Positions 1-7,016 of a DNA stretch of 20,702 nucleotides are shown one piece after another. The stretch's first letter is position 1. Every line of letters begins with the position of its first letter. Made by a program: the position numbers and the translations under genes. Source of the stretch: DASUAO01 sp046484625 (lineage in GTDB: Bacteria; Actinomycetota; Acidimicrobiia; IMCC26256; PALSA-555). The notes beneath the pieces are model-generated. The model ran no database searches, had not been told where the DNA came from, and saw only the letters and a list, made by a program, of their open reading frames with translations. The stretch covers positions 1 through 20,702 of the forward strand of contig JAWOIO010000162.1 in NCBI GenBank assembly GCA_046484625.1. Direction: 5' to 3'.

Positions 1-120
1 GTGATGTACGACCTGCCCAGCCGCACCGACGTCGCCCGGTGCGTGGTCGACGGCGCCGTCGTCCTCGAGCACATGGCGCCGACGATCATCACGACGGCCG
101 AAGACCGTCGCACCGCCTGA
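1..120 (+). CDS. clpX: ATP-dependent Clp protease ATP-binding subunit ClpX, C-terminal fragment
   Basis: The first 39 codons, open at the left edge of the window, read VMYDLPSRTDVARCVVDGAV and continue to a TGA at 118-120. This matches the extreme C-terminus of ClpX, where the small AAA+ subdomain ends in a 'vMYelPSrdDVarvvv' stretch followed by a short variable tail. ClpX is the hexameric unfoldase that feeds substrates to ClpP in the cytosol. Only the tail is present, so no nucleotide-binding motif can be checked. clpX lying upstream of valS fits the actinobacterial gene neighbourhood, which supports the call. The start lies outside the window. Confidence 0.85.
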   Translation: MMYDLPSRTDVARCVVDGAVVLEHMAPTIITTAEDRRTA

Positions 121-147
121 CGCGTCACCGTTGGGTGGGGGGCCGGC

Positions 148-395
148 CGGATCACCGCTTCCTCCGAAGCCCAGTGCGTCCGCGGCGACCCGACCGCCCC
201 CCACGAGGCGCACACGTCGGCTCGCTCGGGAGCAGAGTGCGTCCGCGGCGGCCCCACCGCCCCCGCGAGATGCCACCCTCGGCTCGCTCGGGAAATTGAA
301 GCGGGGGCGGCGGGACCACCGCTTCCTCCGAAGCCCAGTGCGTCCGCGGCGGCCCCACCGCCCCCGCGAGATGCCACCCTCGGCTCGCTTGGAAA
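148..395. repeat. Mosaic of degenerate intergenic repeats (A-B-B-A-B)
   Basis: The 310-bp gap between clpX and valS contains no credible gene and is mostly repeats. Unit A occurs at 153-172 and 317-336 (offset 164) and contains the small inverted repeat GCTTC-CTCC-GAAGC (157-170 and 321-334). Unit B occurs at 236-294 and 337-395 (offset 101, nearly identical) and in a diverged form at 173-231. B begins AGTGCGTCCGCGGCGG, carries a GGCGG-CCCCA-CCGCC hairpin (247-261 and 348-362) and ends near GGCTCGCTCGGGA. A longer inverted pair, GCGGGGGCGG (301-310) with CCGCCCCCGC (358-367), also exists. The role is unknown. It could be a dispersed intergenic element or act as a transcription stop between clpX and valS. 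Confidence 0.75.
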
Positions 396-418
396 CGGGG
401 CGGGGCGGGGCTGATCCG

Positions 419-424
419 TAGAAT
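419..424 (+). promoter_or_regulatory. Putative -10 box of valS (leaderless start)
   Basis: TAGAAT lies six bases before the valS ATG, matching the actinobacterial TANNNT -10 consensus. Transcription starting 6-8 nt downstream would begin at or beside the A of the ATG, giving a leaderless mRNA. This agrees with the absence of any Shine-Dalgarno sequence before valS. No convincing -35 hexamer at 17-nt spacing is seen. Confidence 0.5.
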
Positions 425-430
425 CCCCTT

Positions 431-3007
431 ATGGGAGTGCCGGAGAAGCCCTCGCTCGACGGGCTCGAGGACCGTTGGTCGGCGCGTTGGGAGGCCGACG
501 GGACGTACGCCTTCGACGGGGGGCGGCCGCGGTCGGAGGTGTTCTCGATCGACACGCCGCCGCCGACGGTCAGTGGGTCGCTGCACGTCGGGCACGTCTT
601 CTCGTACACCCACACCGACACGATCGCCCGCTACCAGCGCATGTGCGGTCGCGACGTCTTCTACCCGATGGGATGGGACGACAACGGTCTGCCCACCGAG
701 CGCCGGGTCCAGAACCACTTCGGGGTCCGGTGCGACCCGACGCTCCAGCACGATCCGGGCTTCGTGCCCCCCGAGAAGCCGCCCAAGCGGGCGGTTGCCG
801 TGTCCCGCCCCAACTTCGTCGAGCTCTGCGAACGGCTCGTAGCAGAGGACGAGCGCAAGTTCGAGGAGCTGTGGCGCCACCTCGGGCTCTCGGTCGACTG
901 GTCCATGACCTACACGACGGTCGGGGCGCGGGCCCAGCGGGCGTCCCAACGGGCCTTCCTCCGGACCCTCGCACGCGGCGAGGCGTACCAGGCGGAGGCG
1001 CCCACGCTCTGGGACGTCGACTTCCGCACCGCGGTCGCCCAGGCCGAGCTCGAGGACCGGGAGATGCCCGGCGCGTACCACGCCGTGCGGTTCGCGCGGG
1101 ATGGTGACCCCGCCGGCGTCGTGATCGAGACGACCCGTCCCGAGCTCATCCCCGCGTGTGTGGCCCTGGTCGCGCATCCCGACGACGATCGTTACCGCCC
1201 GCTGATGGGCACCTCGGTGCGCACTCCGCTCTTCGGGGTGGAGGTGCCGGTGCTCGCGCACGCACTCGCCGATCCCGAGAAGGGCTCGGGCATCGCGATG
1301 ATCTGCACCTTCGGCGACCTCACCGACGTCACGTGGTGGCGCGAGCTCGACCTCCCGACGCGCAGCATCCTGGGCCGGGACGGGCGCATCGAGGCCGAGC
1401 CACCGGCCGAGCTCGGTGATACCGACGCGCGGCGCGCGTCGTGGGCCGCGCTCGCGGGGCTCACGGTCAAGCAGGCCCAGAAGCGGGTCGTCGAGCTGCT
1501 CGCGGAGTCCGGCGACCTGGTCGGCGAGCCGAAGCCGGTCGTGCACGCCGTGAAGTTCTACGAGAAGGGCGAGCGCCCGCTCGAGATCGTCACGACCCGC
1601 CAGTGGTACATCCGCAACGGCGGGCGCGACGCCGACCTGCGCGCTGCGCTGCTCGCGCGCGGCCGCGAGCTCCAGTGGCACCCCGAGTACATGCGCGCCC
1701 GCTACGAGTCCTGGGTCGAGGGGCTCAACGGCGACTGGCTCGTCAGCCGCCAACGCTTCTTCGGGGTCCCGTTCCCGTTGTGGTACCCGCTCGACGACGA
1801 CGGGCTCCCGGACCACGACCACCCGCTGCTCCCGTCGGAGGAACGGCTGCCGATCGATCCGTCGAGCGACGTCCCCGACGGCTACACCGAGGCGCAACGC
1901 GGCCGGCCCGGGGGCTTCGCCGCCGATCCCGACATCATGGATACCTGGGCGACGTCGTCGCTCTCCCCGCAGATCGCCTGCGGCTGGGAAGAAGATGCCG
2001 CGAGGTTCGCGGCGACCTATCCCATGGACCTCCGGCCGCAGGCCCACGAGATCATCCGCACCTGGTTGTTCTCGACGATCGTGCGCGCGCACCTCGAGTT
2101 CGACGGGCTGCCATGGCGCCACGCGTCGATCTCCGGTTGGGTGCTCGACCCCGACCGCAAGAAGATGTCGAAGTCCAAGGGCAACGTCGTGACGCCGATG
2201 GCGACGCTCGAGCAGTACGGGTCCGACGCCGTTCGGTACTGGGCGGTGAGCGGTCGACCGGGAACCGACACTGCGTTCGACGAGGGCCAGATGAAGGTCG
2301 GGCGCCGCCTCGCGATCAAGATCCTGAACGCGACCAAGTTCGCCCTCGGCGTCATCGGCGACGATGCGGTCGGACCGGTCGACCCCGCCGCCGTCACCGT
2401 GGCGCTCGATCGAGCGCTGCTCGCCGATCTGGCGGGTCTGGTCGACGAGGTGACCGCGGCGTTCGAGGGGTTCGACTACGCGCGGGCCCTGGAACGTACC
2501 GAACGGTTCTTCTGGGCCTTCTGCGACGACTACCTCGAGCTCGTCAAGCAGCGCGCCTATCGCGACGACGGCGATCCCGGCGCCGGGTCGGCGAGGGCGA
2601 CGCTCGCGCTCGCGCTGGGTGTGCTGTTGCGCCTGTTCGCGCCGCACGTCCCGTTCGTCACGGAAGAGGCCTGGTCCTGGTGGCAGGAGAGCTCGATCCA
2701 TCGGTCGCCCTGGCCCGAGTCGGCTTCCGTGCGCGCCGCTGCCTCCGACGGTGACGCGGCGGCGTACGCGGTCGCCGCGGCGATCCTCGGGTCCGTGCGC
2801 AAGGCGAAGACGGAGAGCCAGCGCTCGCTCGGGACCGAGGCCGCGCTCGTGACCGTGACCGACACCTCGGAGCGTCTCGCGCTGCTCCGCACGGTCGTCG
2901 ACGACGTGCGCGAGGCCGCGCGGGCCAACACGGTGGAGCTCGTCGAAGACGCGGCGTCGAGCGAGCCGACCGTCGCCGTCGAGCTGGTGCCGCCGGACGA
3001 CGCATGA
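431..3007 (+). CDS. valS: Valine--tRNA ligase, archaeal-like subtype
   Basis: This 858-aa class I aminoacyl-tRNA synthetase charges tRNA-Val in the cytosol. The N-terminal Rossmann part has the HIGH-type signature HVGH at residues 52-55 after PPTVSGSL. The inserted CP1 editing domain shows VIETTRPELIPACVALV and later GSGIAMICTFGDLTDVTWW. The second catalytic motif is KMSKS at residues 578-582 in ISGWVLDPDRKKMSKSKGN. An anticodon-binding helical domain follows. The end is short and lacks the long coiled-coil arm typical of E. coli-type ValS. The MICTFGD-type editing motif resembles the archaeal 'type 2' subfamily (family knowledge, not checked by search). The ATG at 431 is chosen because a TAGAAT box lies just upstream and MGVPEKPSLDGLEDRW begins as the family does. 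Its TGA overlaps an ATG (TGATG), starting the ladder into folC. Confidence 0.96.
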   Translation: MGVPEKPSLDGLEDRWSARWEADGTYAFDGGRPRSEVFSIDTPPPTVSGSLHVGHVFSYTHTDTIARYQRMCGRDVFYPMGWDDNGLPTERRVQNHFGVRCDPTLQHDPGFVPPEKPPKRAVAVSRPNFVELCERLVAEDERKFEELWRHLGLSVDWSMTYTTVGARAQRASQRAFLRTLARGEAYQAEAPTLWDVDFRTAVAQAELEDREMPGAYHAVRFARDGDPAGVVIETTRPELIPACVALVAHPDDDRYRPLMGTSVRTPLFGVEVPVLAHALADPEKGSGIAMICTFGDLTDVTWWRELDLPTRSILGRDGRIEAEPPAELGDTDARRASWAALAGLTVKQAQKRVVELLAESGDLVGEPKPVVHAVKFYEKGERPLEIVTTRQWYIRNGGRDADLRAALLARGRELQWHPEYMRARYESWVEGLNGDWLVSRQRFFGVPFPLWYPLDDDGLPDHDHPLLPSEERLPIDPSSDVPDGYTEAQRGRPGGFAADPDIMDTWATSSLSPQIACGWEEDAARFAATYPMDLRPQAHEIIRTWLFSTIVRAHLEFDGLPWRHASISGWVLDPDRKKMSKSKGNVVTPMATLEQYGSDAVRYWAVSGRPGTDTAFDEGQMKVGRRLAIKILNATKFALGVIGDDAVGPVDPAAVTVALDRALLADLAGLVDEVTAAFEGFDYARALERTERFFWAFCDDYLELVKQRAYRDDGDPGAGSARATLALALGVLLRLFAPHVPFVTEEAWSWWQESSIHRSPWPESASVRAAASDGDAAAYAVAAAILGSVRKAKTESQRSLGTEAALVTVTDTSERLALLRTVVDDVREAARANTVELVEDAASSEPTVAVELVPPDDA

Positions 3008-3039
3008 TGGCCGGGCCGCTGCCAGAGCCGCGCAGTTGA
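3007..3039 (+). CDS. Mini-ORF 1 (10 codons) between valS and folC
   Basis: An ATG at 3007 overlaps the last base of the valS stop (TGATG, 3005-3009). It opens a 10-codon frame, MAGPLPEPRS, ending at TGA 3037-3039, whose A is the first base of the next ATG. There is no sign that the peptide itself matters. It is listed because it is the first step of a chain of stop/start overlaps leading to folC. Whether it is translated is an inference. Confidence 0.35.
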   Translation: MAGPLPEPRS

Positions 3040-3056
3040 TGGAGCCGGGCAGTTGA
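3039..3056 (+). CDS. Mini-ORF 2 (MEPGS) in the folC leader
   Basis: The ATG at 3039 overlaps the stop of mini-ORF 1. It encodes MEPGS and ends at TGA 3054-3056, whose A starts the next ATG. It comes from the first-to-second copy of the 17-bp repeat. Its likely role, if any, is translational hand-over rather than a functional peptide. Confidence 0.35.
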   Translation: MEPGS

Positions 3057-3073
3057 TGGAGCCGGGCAGTTGA
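3056..3073 (+). CDS. Mini-ORF 3 (MEPGS) in the folC leader
   Basis: This is identical in sequence to mini-ORF 2 but sits 17 nt downstream in another frame. It begins at the ATG overlapping the previous TGA and ends at TGA 3071-3073, whose A is the first base of the folC ATG. GGAG at 3058-3061 inside it could serve as a weak ribosome-binding site for folC, with a spacing of about 11 nt. Confidence 0.35.
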   Translation: MEPGS

Positions 3074-4404
3074 TGGAGCCGGACCCCTGGGCCTGGCTCG
3101 AGGCCCACGTGAACCTCGAGTCGATGGGCGTGCCCGCCGGCGAGTCGCGGCGTGCGAGCCACCCGACGCTCGACCGCATGGAGGCGCTCGCCGCCCTGCT
3201 CGGCTCGCCCCAGCTCGACGTGCCCGCGATCCACGTCACCGGGACCAACGGCAAGACCTCGGTGACGCGGCTCACGACCGCGCTGTTGGTCGGCAACGGC
3301 ATCGCCGTGGGCTCGTACACGTCGCCGCACCTCGAGCGCGTCAACGAGCGGATCGTCCGGGACGCCACGCCGATCACCGACGCGGACCTCGCCGCGCTGC
3401 TCATGGTCGTCGCCGACGTCGAGCCGCACCTTCCGGCGCCCCCGAGCTACTTCGAGATCCTGACCGGCGCGGCGTTCCGCCACTTCGCCGACACGGCAGC
3501 GGAGGCAGCGGTGCTCGAGGTCGGTCTCGGCGGTCGTTGGGATGCGACCAACGTCGTCGACGCCGTTGTCGCGGTGATCACGAACATCAGCGTCGACCAC
3601 GTCGAGTACCTGGGTCCGACCCGTGACGACATCGCGTCCGAGAAGGCGGGCATCGTCAAGAAGGGCGCGACGCTCGTGCTGGGGGAGACGGACCCCGCAC
3701 TGCGGTCGCACTTCGACGCCCGTGACCCCGCGACCGCGTGGCAGCGCGACCGCGACTTCGGACTGCGCGCGAACGCCCTCGCCCACGGCGGACGAGTCGT
3801 GAGCATCTTCACCCCCGAGGGCGAGTACCCGGACGTCTTCCTGTCGCTGCACGGCGCCCACCAGGCCGACAACGCGGCGATCTCGGTCGCGGCCGCCGAG
3901 GCGTTCCTCGGGCGGGCGCTCGGTCACGACGTCGTGGCCGAGGTGCTCGCACAGGCGACATCGCCCGGTCGACTCGAGGTGATGGGCCACCAACCGCTCG
4001 TGCTGCTCGACGGGGCGCACAACGTGGCGGGCGCCGAGGCGCTCACGGCTGCGATCGCCGAGGGGTTCCCGTCCGGCCCGCGCACCCTGGTCGTCGGGTT
4101 GTTGCGCGAGAAGGATCCGGCGGAGATGCTCGCCGCGCTCGGTGTCCCCGACGTGGCCCGCCTCGTGTGCTGTCGACCCCCGAGCGCGCGGGCCCTGGCG
4201 CCCGAAGAGGTGGCCACGGCGGCCGCGGCGGCCGGGATGGACCCCGATCGGGTCGAGGTCGTGGAGGAGGTCCCGGCAGCCGTCGCGCGGGCGCTCCTCG
4301 TGACCGGCCCCGACGCTCAGGTGGTCGTCACCGGCTCCCTCTACACCGTCGGCGCCGCCCGCGGCGCCCTCACCGGGTCAACGGATACTCTCTGGCCCTC
4401 ATGA
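3073..4404 (+). CDS. folC: Folylpolyglutamate synthase / dihydrofolate synthase
   Basis: This 443-aa Mur-ligase-family enzyme adds glutamate to folates, and in many bacteria also to dihydropteroate, using ATP in the cytosol. The P-loop VTGTNGKTSVTRL contains G57-T62. The central ligase signature LEVGLGGRWDATNVVD is present, followed by the folC-type SPGRLEVMG...LLDGAHN that starts the C-terminal glutamate-binding domain. Length is normal for the family. The ATG at 3073 is preferred over the TTG at 3070 because it closes the TGATG chain running from valS, so folC is probably translated by reinitiation. The TGA overlaps the ndk ATG (ATGA). The small membrane-protein gene (DUF4233 type) that many actinobacteria keep between folC and ndk is absent. 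Confidence 0.94.
   Translation: MEPDPWAWLEAHVNLESMGVPAGESRRASHPTLDRMEALAALLGSPQLDVPAIHVTGTNGKTSVTRLTTALLVGNGIAVGSYTSPHLERVNERIVRDATPITDADLAALLMVVADVEPHLPAPPSYFEILTGAAFRHFADTAAEAAVLEVGLGGRWDATNVVDAVVAVITNISVDHVEYLGPTRDDIASEKAGIVKKGATLVLGETDPALRSHFDARDPATAWQRDRDFGLRANALAHGGRVVSIFTPEGEYPDVFLSLHGAHQADNAAISVAAAEAFLGRALGHDVVAEVLAQATSPGRLEVMGHQPLVLLDGAHNVAGAEALTAAIAEGFPSGPRTLVVGLLREKDPAEMLAALGVPDVARLVCCRPPSARALAPEEVATAAAAAGMDPDRVEVVEEVPAAVARALLVTGPDAQVVVTGSLYTVGAARGALTGSTDTLWPS
4386..4391 (+). promoter_or_regulatory. Putative internal -10 box for ndk
   Basis: TACTCT inside the last codons of folC lies nine bases before the ndk ATG and fits TANNNT. No Shine-Dalgarno is visible before ndk, so a leaderless internal transcript is plausible in addition to read-through from folC. 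No clear -35 element is seen. Confidence 0.35.
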
Positions 4405-4817
4405 GCACTCGAACCCTCGTCCTGTGCAAGCCCGATGCCGTCGAACGTGGTCTCGTCGGCGAGATCGTGCAGCGGCTCGAACGCAAGTCGCTGACGGTCG
4501 TCGCCATGGAGCTGCGCCAGATCGACGCCGACCTGGCCGGGCGGCACTACGATGAGCACCGCGAGCGCCCCTTTTTCGGCGAGCTCGTCACCTTCATCAC
4601 CCGGAGCCCGCTCGTGGCGATGGTGGTGGAGGGAGGTCCCGACACCTGGAAGGTCGTGCGGGGCCTCATGGGGGCGACGAACCCCCGTGAGGCGGCGCCC
4701 GGCACGATCCGGGGGGATCTCGCACTCGAGACCGGCGAGAACCTGGTCCACGGGTCCGACGGGCCCGAGTCGGCCGAACGTGAAATAGGGCTCTTCTTCC
4801 CGTCGCTCGCGGGCTGA
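4401..4817 (+). CDS. ndk: Nucleoside-diphosphate kinase
   Basis: This 138-aa protein covers the whole NDK family length. The enzyme balances nucleoside triphosphates by passing the ATP gamma-phosphate through a phospho-histidine. The start MSTRTLVLCKPDAVERGLVG has the nucleotide-binding Lys at residue 10. The catalytic histidine is H117 in NLVHGSDGPESAEREI, the family signature. The conserved RGLMGATNPREAAPGTIRGD segment precedes it. The ATG overlaps the folC stop by four bases, so translation may be coupled. It is the last gene before a 231-bp gap leading to mreB, and a hairpin follows the stop. Confidence 0.97.
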   Translation: MSTRTLVLCKPDAVERGLVGEIVQRLERKSLTVVAMELRQIDADLAGRHYDEHRERPFFGELVTFITRSPLVAMVVEGGPDTWKVVRGLMGATNPREAAPGTIRGDLALETGENLVHGSDGPESAEREIGLFFPSLAG

Positions 4818-4820
4818 ACC

Positions 4821-4851
4821 AACCGGCTCCGGTTCCGGGCCGCCGGGCCCG
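4821..4851 (+). terminator. Possible GC-rich terminator after ndk
   Basis: Two small inverted repeats follow the ndk stop: AACCGG-CT-CCGGTT (4821-4834) and CGGGCC-GCCG-GGCCCG (4836-4851). There is no T-tract, so this is weak as a classic intrinsic terminator, although U-less hairpins are common at actinobacterial operon ends. Confidence 0.35.
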
Positions 4852-4984
4852 AGGCTCCCGGACAGCCAAATGCGCGGAAACCCAGTGCCGGGCTGGGAAA
4901 CTTGTCGCCCATGGACCCGTTCGAGGCGCCGCGCCCACCGGCTGATCCGGTCGACCAGGACCGCGGGGGACCACCCCCCGCGGC

Positions 4985-5013
4985 TGGACCCCCCCCACAG
5001 CAGGGCCTAGCCT
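4985..5013 (+). promoter_or_regulatory. Putative promoter of mreB
   Basis: TAGCCT (5008-5013) fits TANNNT and has TGGACC (4985-4990, four of six to TTGACA) at 17-nt spacing. Transcription from about 5020 would leave a short leader with AAGG (5039-5042), six bases before the ATG at 5049. This supports 5049 rather than 4902 or 4911 as the mreB start. The rest of 4818-5048 shows only the hairpins after ndk and a Pro-rich open frame. Confidence 0.45.
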
Positions 5014-5048
5014 GGCAGTCTCGTGGCTCCCACTCTGCAAGGCCTTCG

Positions 5049-6089
5049 ATGACCACGCCCTGGTACTCCAACGTGATCGGCCGCGACATGGCCGTCGACC
5101 TCGGCACGGCGAACACGGTCGTGTACGTGCGGGGGCAGGGGATCGTGCTCGACGAGCCGTCGATCGTCGCCATCAACAACCGCACCGGCGACATCCTCGC
5201 GGTCGGCGCCGAGGCGAAGCGGATGCTGGGCCGCACGCCGGGGCACATCGAGGCGATCCGTCCGCTTCGTGACGGCGTCATCGCCGACTTCGACATCTGC
5301 GAGAAGATGCTCCGCTACTTCATCCAGCGGGTGCACCAGCGCAACCGCTGGGCCAAGCCCCGGATGGTGATCTGCATCCCCTCGGGGATCACCGGCGTCG
5401 AGCGCCGGGCCGTCCAGGAGGCTGCCGAGTACGCCGGGGCCCGCAAGCCCGTGCTCGTCATCGAGGAGCCCATGGCGGCCGCGATCGGTGCCGGTCTCCC
5501 CGTCCACGAACCGGCCGGGAACATGATCGTCGACATCGGGGGTGGCACCACCGAGGTCGCGGTCATCTCGATGGGCGGGATCGTCGCGAGCGAGTCGAGC
5601 CGGGTGGCCGGCGACGAGTTCGAAGAGGCGATCATGTCGTTCATGAAGCGCGAGTACTCGCTCGGGCTCGGTGAGCGCACGGTCGAAGAGGTCAAGATGA
5701 AGCTCGCGAGCGCCTACCCGCTCGAGGAGGAATTCGAGGCCGAGATCCGCGGCCGCGACCTCGTCACCGGGTTGCCCCGCACGGTCGTCGTCTCGACCCA
5801 GGAGATCCGCGAGGCGATCGAGGAGCCGTTGGCCGCGATCATCGACGCGGTGAAGGTCACGCTCGACAAGACGCCACCCGAGCTCGCCGCCGACATCATG
5901 GAGCGCGGCATCATGTTGGCGGGCGGCGGGTCGTTGCTGCTCGGCATCGATGCCGCGATCGAAGCGGAGACCGGCATGCGCGTCGGCCGCGCCAAGAACG
6001 CCTTGTACTCCGTGGTGCTCGGGTCCGGGCAGTGCCTCGAGCAGTTCGACGTGCTCCGGCAGGTGCTCATCAGCGGTCCCGACGACTGA
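5049..6089 (+). CDS. mreB: Rod-shape-determining protein MreB
   Basis: This 346-aa bacterial actin homologue polymerises under the membrane and guides the lateral-wall elongation machinery. The phosphate-1 motif DLGTANTVVYV begins at D17, the phosphate-2 motif IVDIGGGTTEVAVIS has D162, and the adenosine motif is MLAGGGSLLLGID near the C-terminus. The chosen start gives MTTPWYSNVIGRDMAVDLGT and the normal family length. The frame stays open upstream to a TTG at 4902 and an ATG at 4911, which would add about 46 Pro/Gly-rich residues unlike other MreBs. A TAGCCT box at 5008 inside that stretch argues against the longer form. mreC follows 20 nt downstream with its own GGAG. Confidence 0.95.
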   Translation: MTTPWYSNVIGRDMAVDLGTANTVVYVRGQGIVLDEPSIVAINNRTGDILAVGAEAKRMLGRTPGHIEAIRPLRDGVIADFDICEKMLRYFIQRVHQRNRWAKPRMVICIPSGITGVERRAVQEAAEYAGARKPVLVIEEPMAAAIGAGLPVHEPAGNMIVDIGGGTTEVAVISMGGIVASESSRVAGDEFEEAIMSFMKREYSLGLGERTVEEVKMKLASAYPLEEEFEAEIRGRDLVTGLPRTVVVSTQEIREAIEEPLAAIIDAVKVTLDKTPPELAADIMERGIMLAGGGSLLLGIDAAIEAETGMRVGRAKNALYSVVLGSGQCLEQFDVLRQVLISGPDD

Positions 6090-6109
6090 CCGAGCGCTCG
6101 GAGGCGCTC

Positions 6110-6979
6110 ATGGTCGTCTATCGACGAGACCAACGCGAGACCCGGCGCCGCCCCGTGCTGCTGCTCGTCGTCGTCGCCGCGCTCGTGCTCATCACGATCG
6201 ACTCGCGCGGGAGCGGGATCATCGACACGGCGCGTCGTACCGCGCGTGACGCGCTCCAGCCGGTGCAGTCGATCGTGGACTCGGCGTTCAACCCGGTCCG
6301 CAACGTGGTCGACGGCATCACCAGCTACGGATCGGTGAAGGACCAGAACGCCCTGCTCAAGCGACGGGTCGCGAAGCTCGAGGGCCGGCTGCTCCGTGAC
6401 CGCGCGGTCGGCAGCGAGGTCGGCGAGCTCGAGCGCCTGCTCGACCTCCCCACGATCGACGACGCGACGGGAGTCGCGGCGCGGGTCGTGAGCGGGTCGC
6501 CCGACAACTTCGAGCGCACCGTCATCGTCAACAAGGGCGCGTCGAAGGGCGTGAAGCTGTCGCAGCCGGTGGTGGCCGGCAACGGGCTCGTGGGCAAGGT
6601 CACGGCGGTCACCAACGAGGAAGCGACGGTGACGTTGATCGACAGCGCCGGGTTCGGGGTCGGCGTGCGCCTGGAGGGGTCCAACGAGAGCGGGGTTGCC
6701 GAAGGTCGAACGGGCGATCGCACCATGCGACTCAACTTCCTCTCCCAGCAGCTCCCACTGTGCACGGAGACCGACGCGGCGGACACCTGCATGCGCAAGG
6801 GCGAGCTCGTCTTCACGACGGCCGTCGCGAACGCGGCGTTCCCGCCCGACATCCCCGTCGCGAAGGTGAAGAACCGGACCAAGCAGGTCGGCGAGCTCGA
6901 GGCGACGGTCACCCTGACGCCGCTGGTCGACCTCGACGACATCACCTACGTCAAGATCCTGCGGTGGCCGGGGCCCTGA
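6110..6979 (+). CDS. mreC: Rod-shape-determining protein MreC
   Basis: This 289-aa bitopic membrane protein links MreB to PBP2 and activates the PBP2/RodA synthase. A basic N-terminus (YRRDQRETRRR) precedes one transmembrane segment at about residues 15-30. A predicted coiled-coil (about 70-105, KDQNALLKRRVAKLEGRLL) is followed by the extracytoplasmic beta-barrel domains, with the family-typical VVNKGASKGVKLSQPVV and GLVGKV. Two cysteines, C218 and C227, lie close together in the outer domain. The ATG at 6110 has GGAG at 6100-6103, six bases upstream. An earlier in-frame start at 6032 would lie inside mreB and add residues with no family counterpart. Confidence 0.93.
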   Translation: MVVYRRDQRETRRRPVLLLVVVAALVLITIDSRGSGIIDTARRTARDALQPVQSIVDSAFNPVRNVVDGITSYGSVKDQNALLKRRVAKLEGRLLRDRAVGSEVGELERLLDLPTIDDATGVAARVVSGSPDNFERTVIVNKGASKGVKLSQPVVAGNGLVGKVTAVTNEEATVTLIDSAGFGVGVRLEGSNESGVAEGRTGDRTMRLNFLSQQLPLCTETDAADTCMRKGELVFTTAVANAAFPPDIPVAKVKNRTKQVGELEATVTLTPLVDLDDITYVKILRWPGP

Positions 6980-7016
6980 TCGGTCACCGTGGCGACGAAC
7001 GAGGGGTGAACACACC

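Larger units (their letters stand above)
3032..3082 (+). repeat. Three perfect 17-bp tandem repeats at the folC start
   Basis: The unit GCAGTTGATGGAGCCGG occurs three times without mismatch, at 3032-3048, 3049-3065 and 3066-3082. Each unit contains TGATG and GGAG. The 17-nt length is exactly five sense codons plus a stop codon that shares one base with the next ATG. Each added unit therefore inserts one more terminate-and-restart step without breaking the link to folC, whose ATG is in the third copy (3073). Such a short perfect tandem repeat could change copy number by replication slippage. Confidence 0.95.

Noticed and set aside
236..395. T-box-like core on the minus strand of repeat B (AGGGTGGCATCTCGCGGG resembles AGGGTGGNACCGCG)
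   Set aside because: It is on the wrong strand for valS, has extra bases in the core, is not kept in the diverged B copy, and no minus-strand gene lies downstream.
131..421. Small + strand open frames in the clpX-valS gap
   Set aside because: They consist of the repeat units read in an Arg/Pro-rich frame, with no ribosome-binding site and no recognisable domain.
152..2701. An 849-codon open frame on the minus strand across valS, and similar long minus-strand frames opposite other genes
   Set aside because: High GC keeps antisense frames open. The products are Arg/Gly/Pro/Asp-rich without family motifs, while the + strand frames have clear catalytic motifs.
4902..5048. Longer mreB starting at TTG 4902 or ATG 4911
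   Set aside because: The added residues are Pro/Gly-rich and outside the MreB family. A likely promoter (4985-5013) lies inside the stretch, and ATG 5049 has AAGG and gives the normal length.
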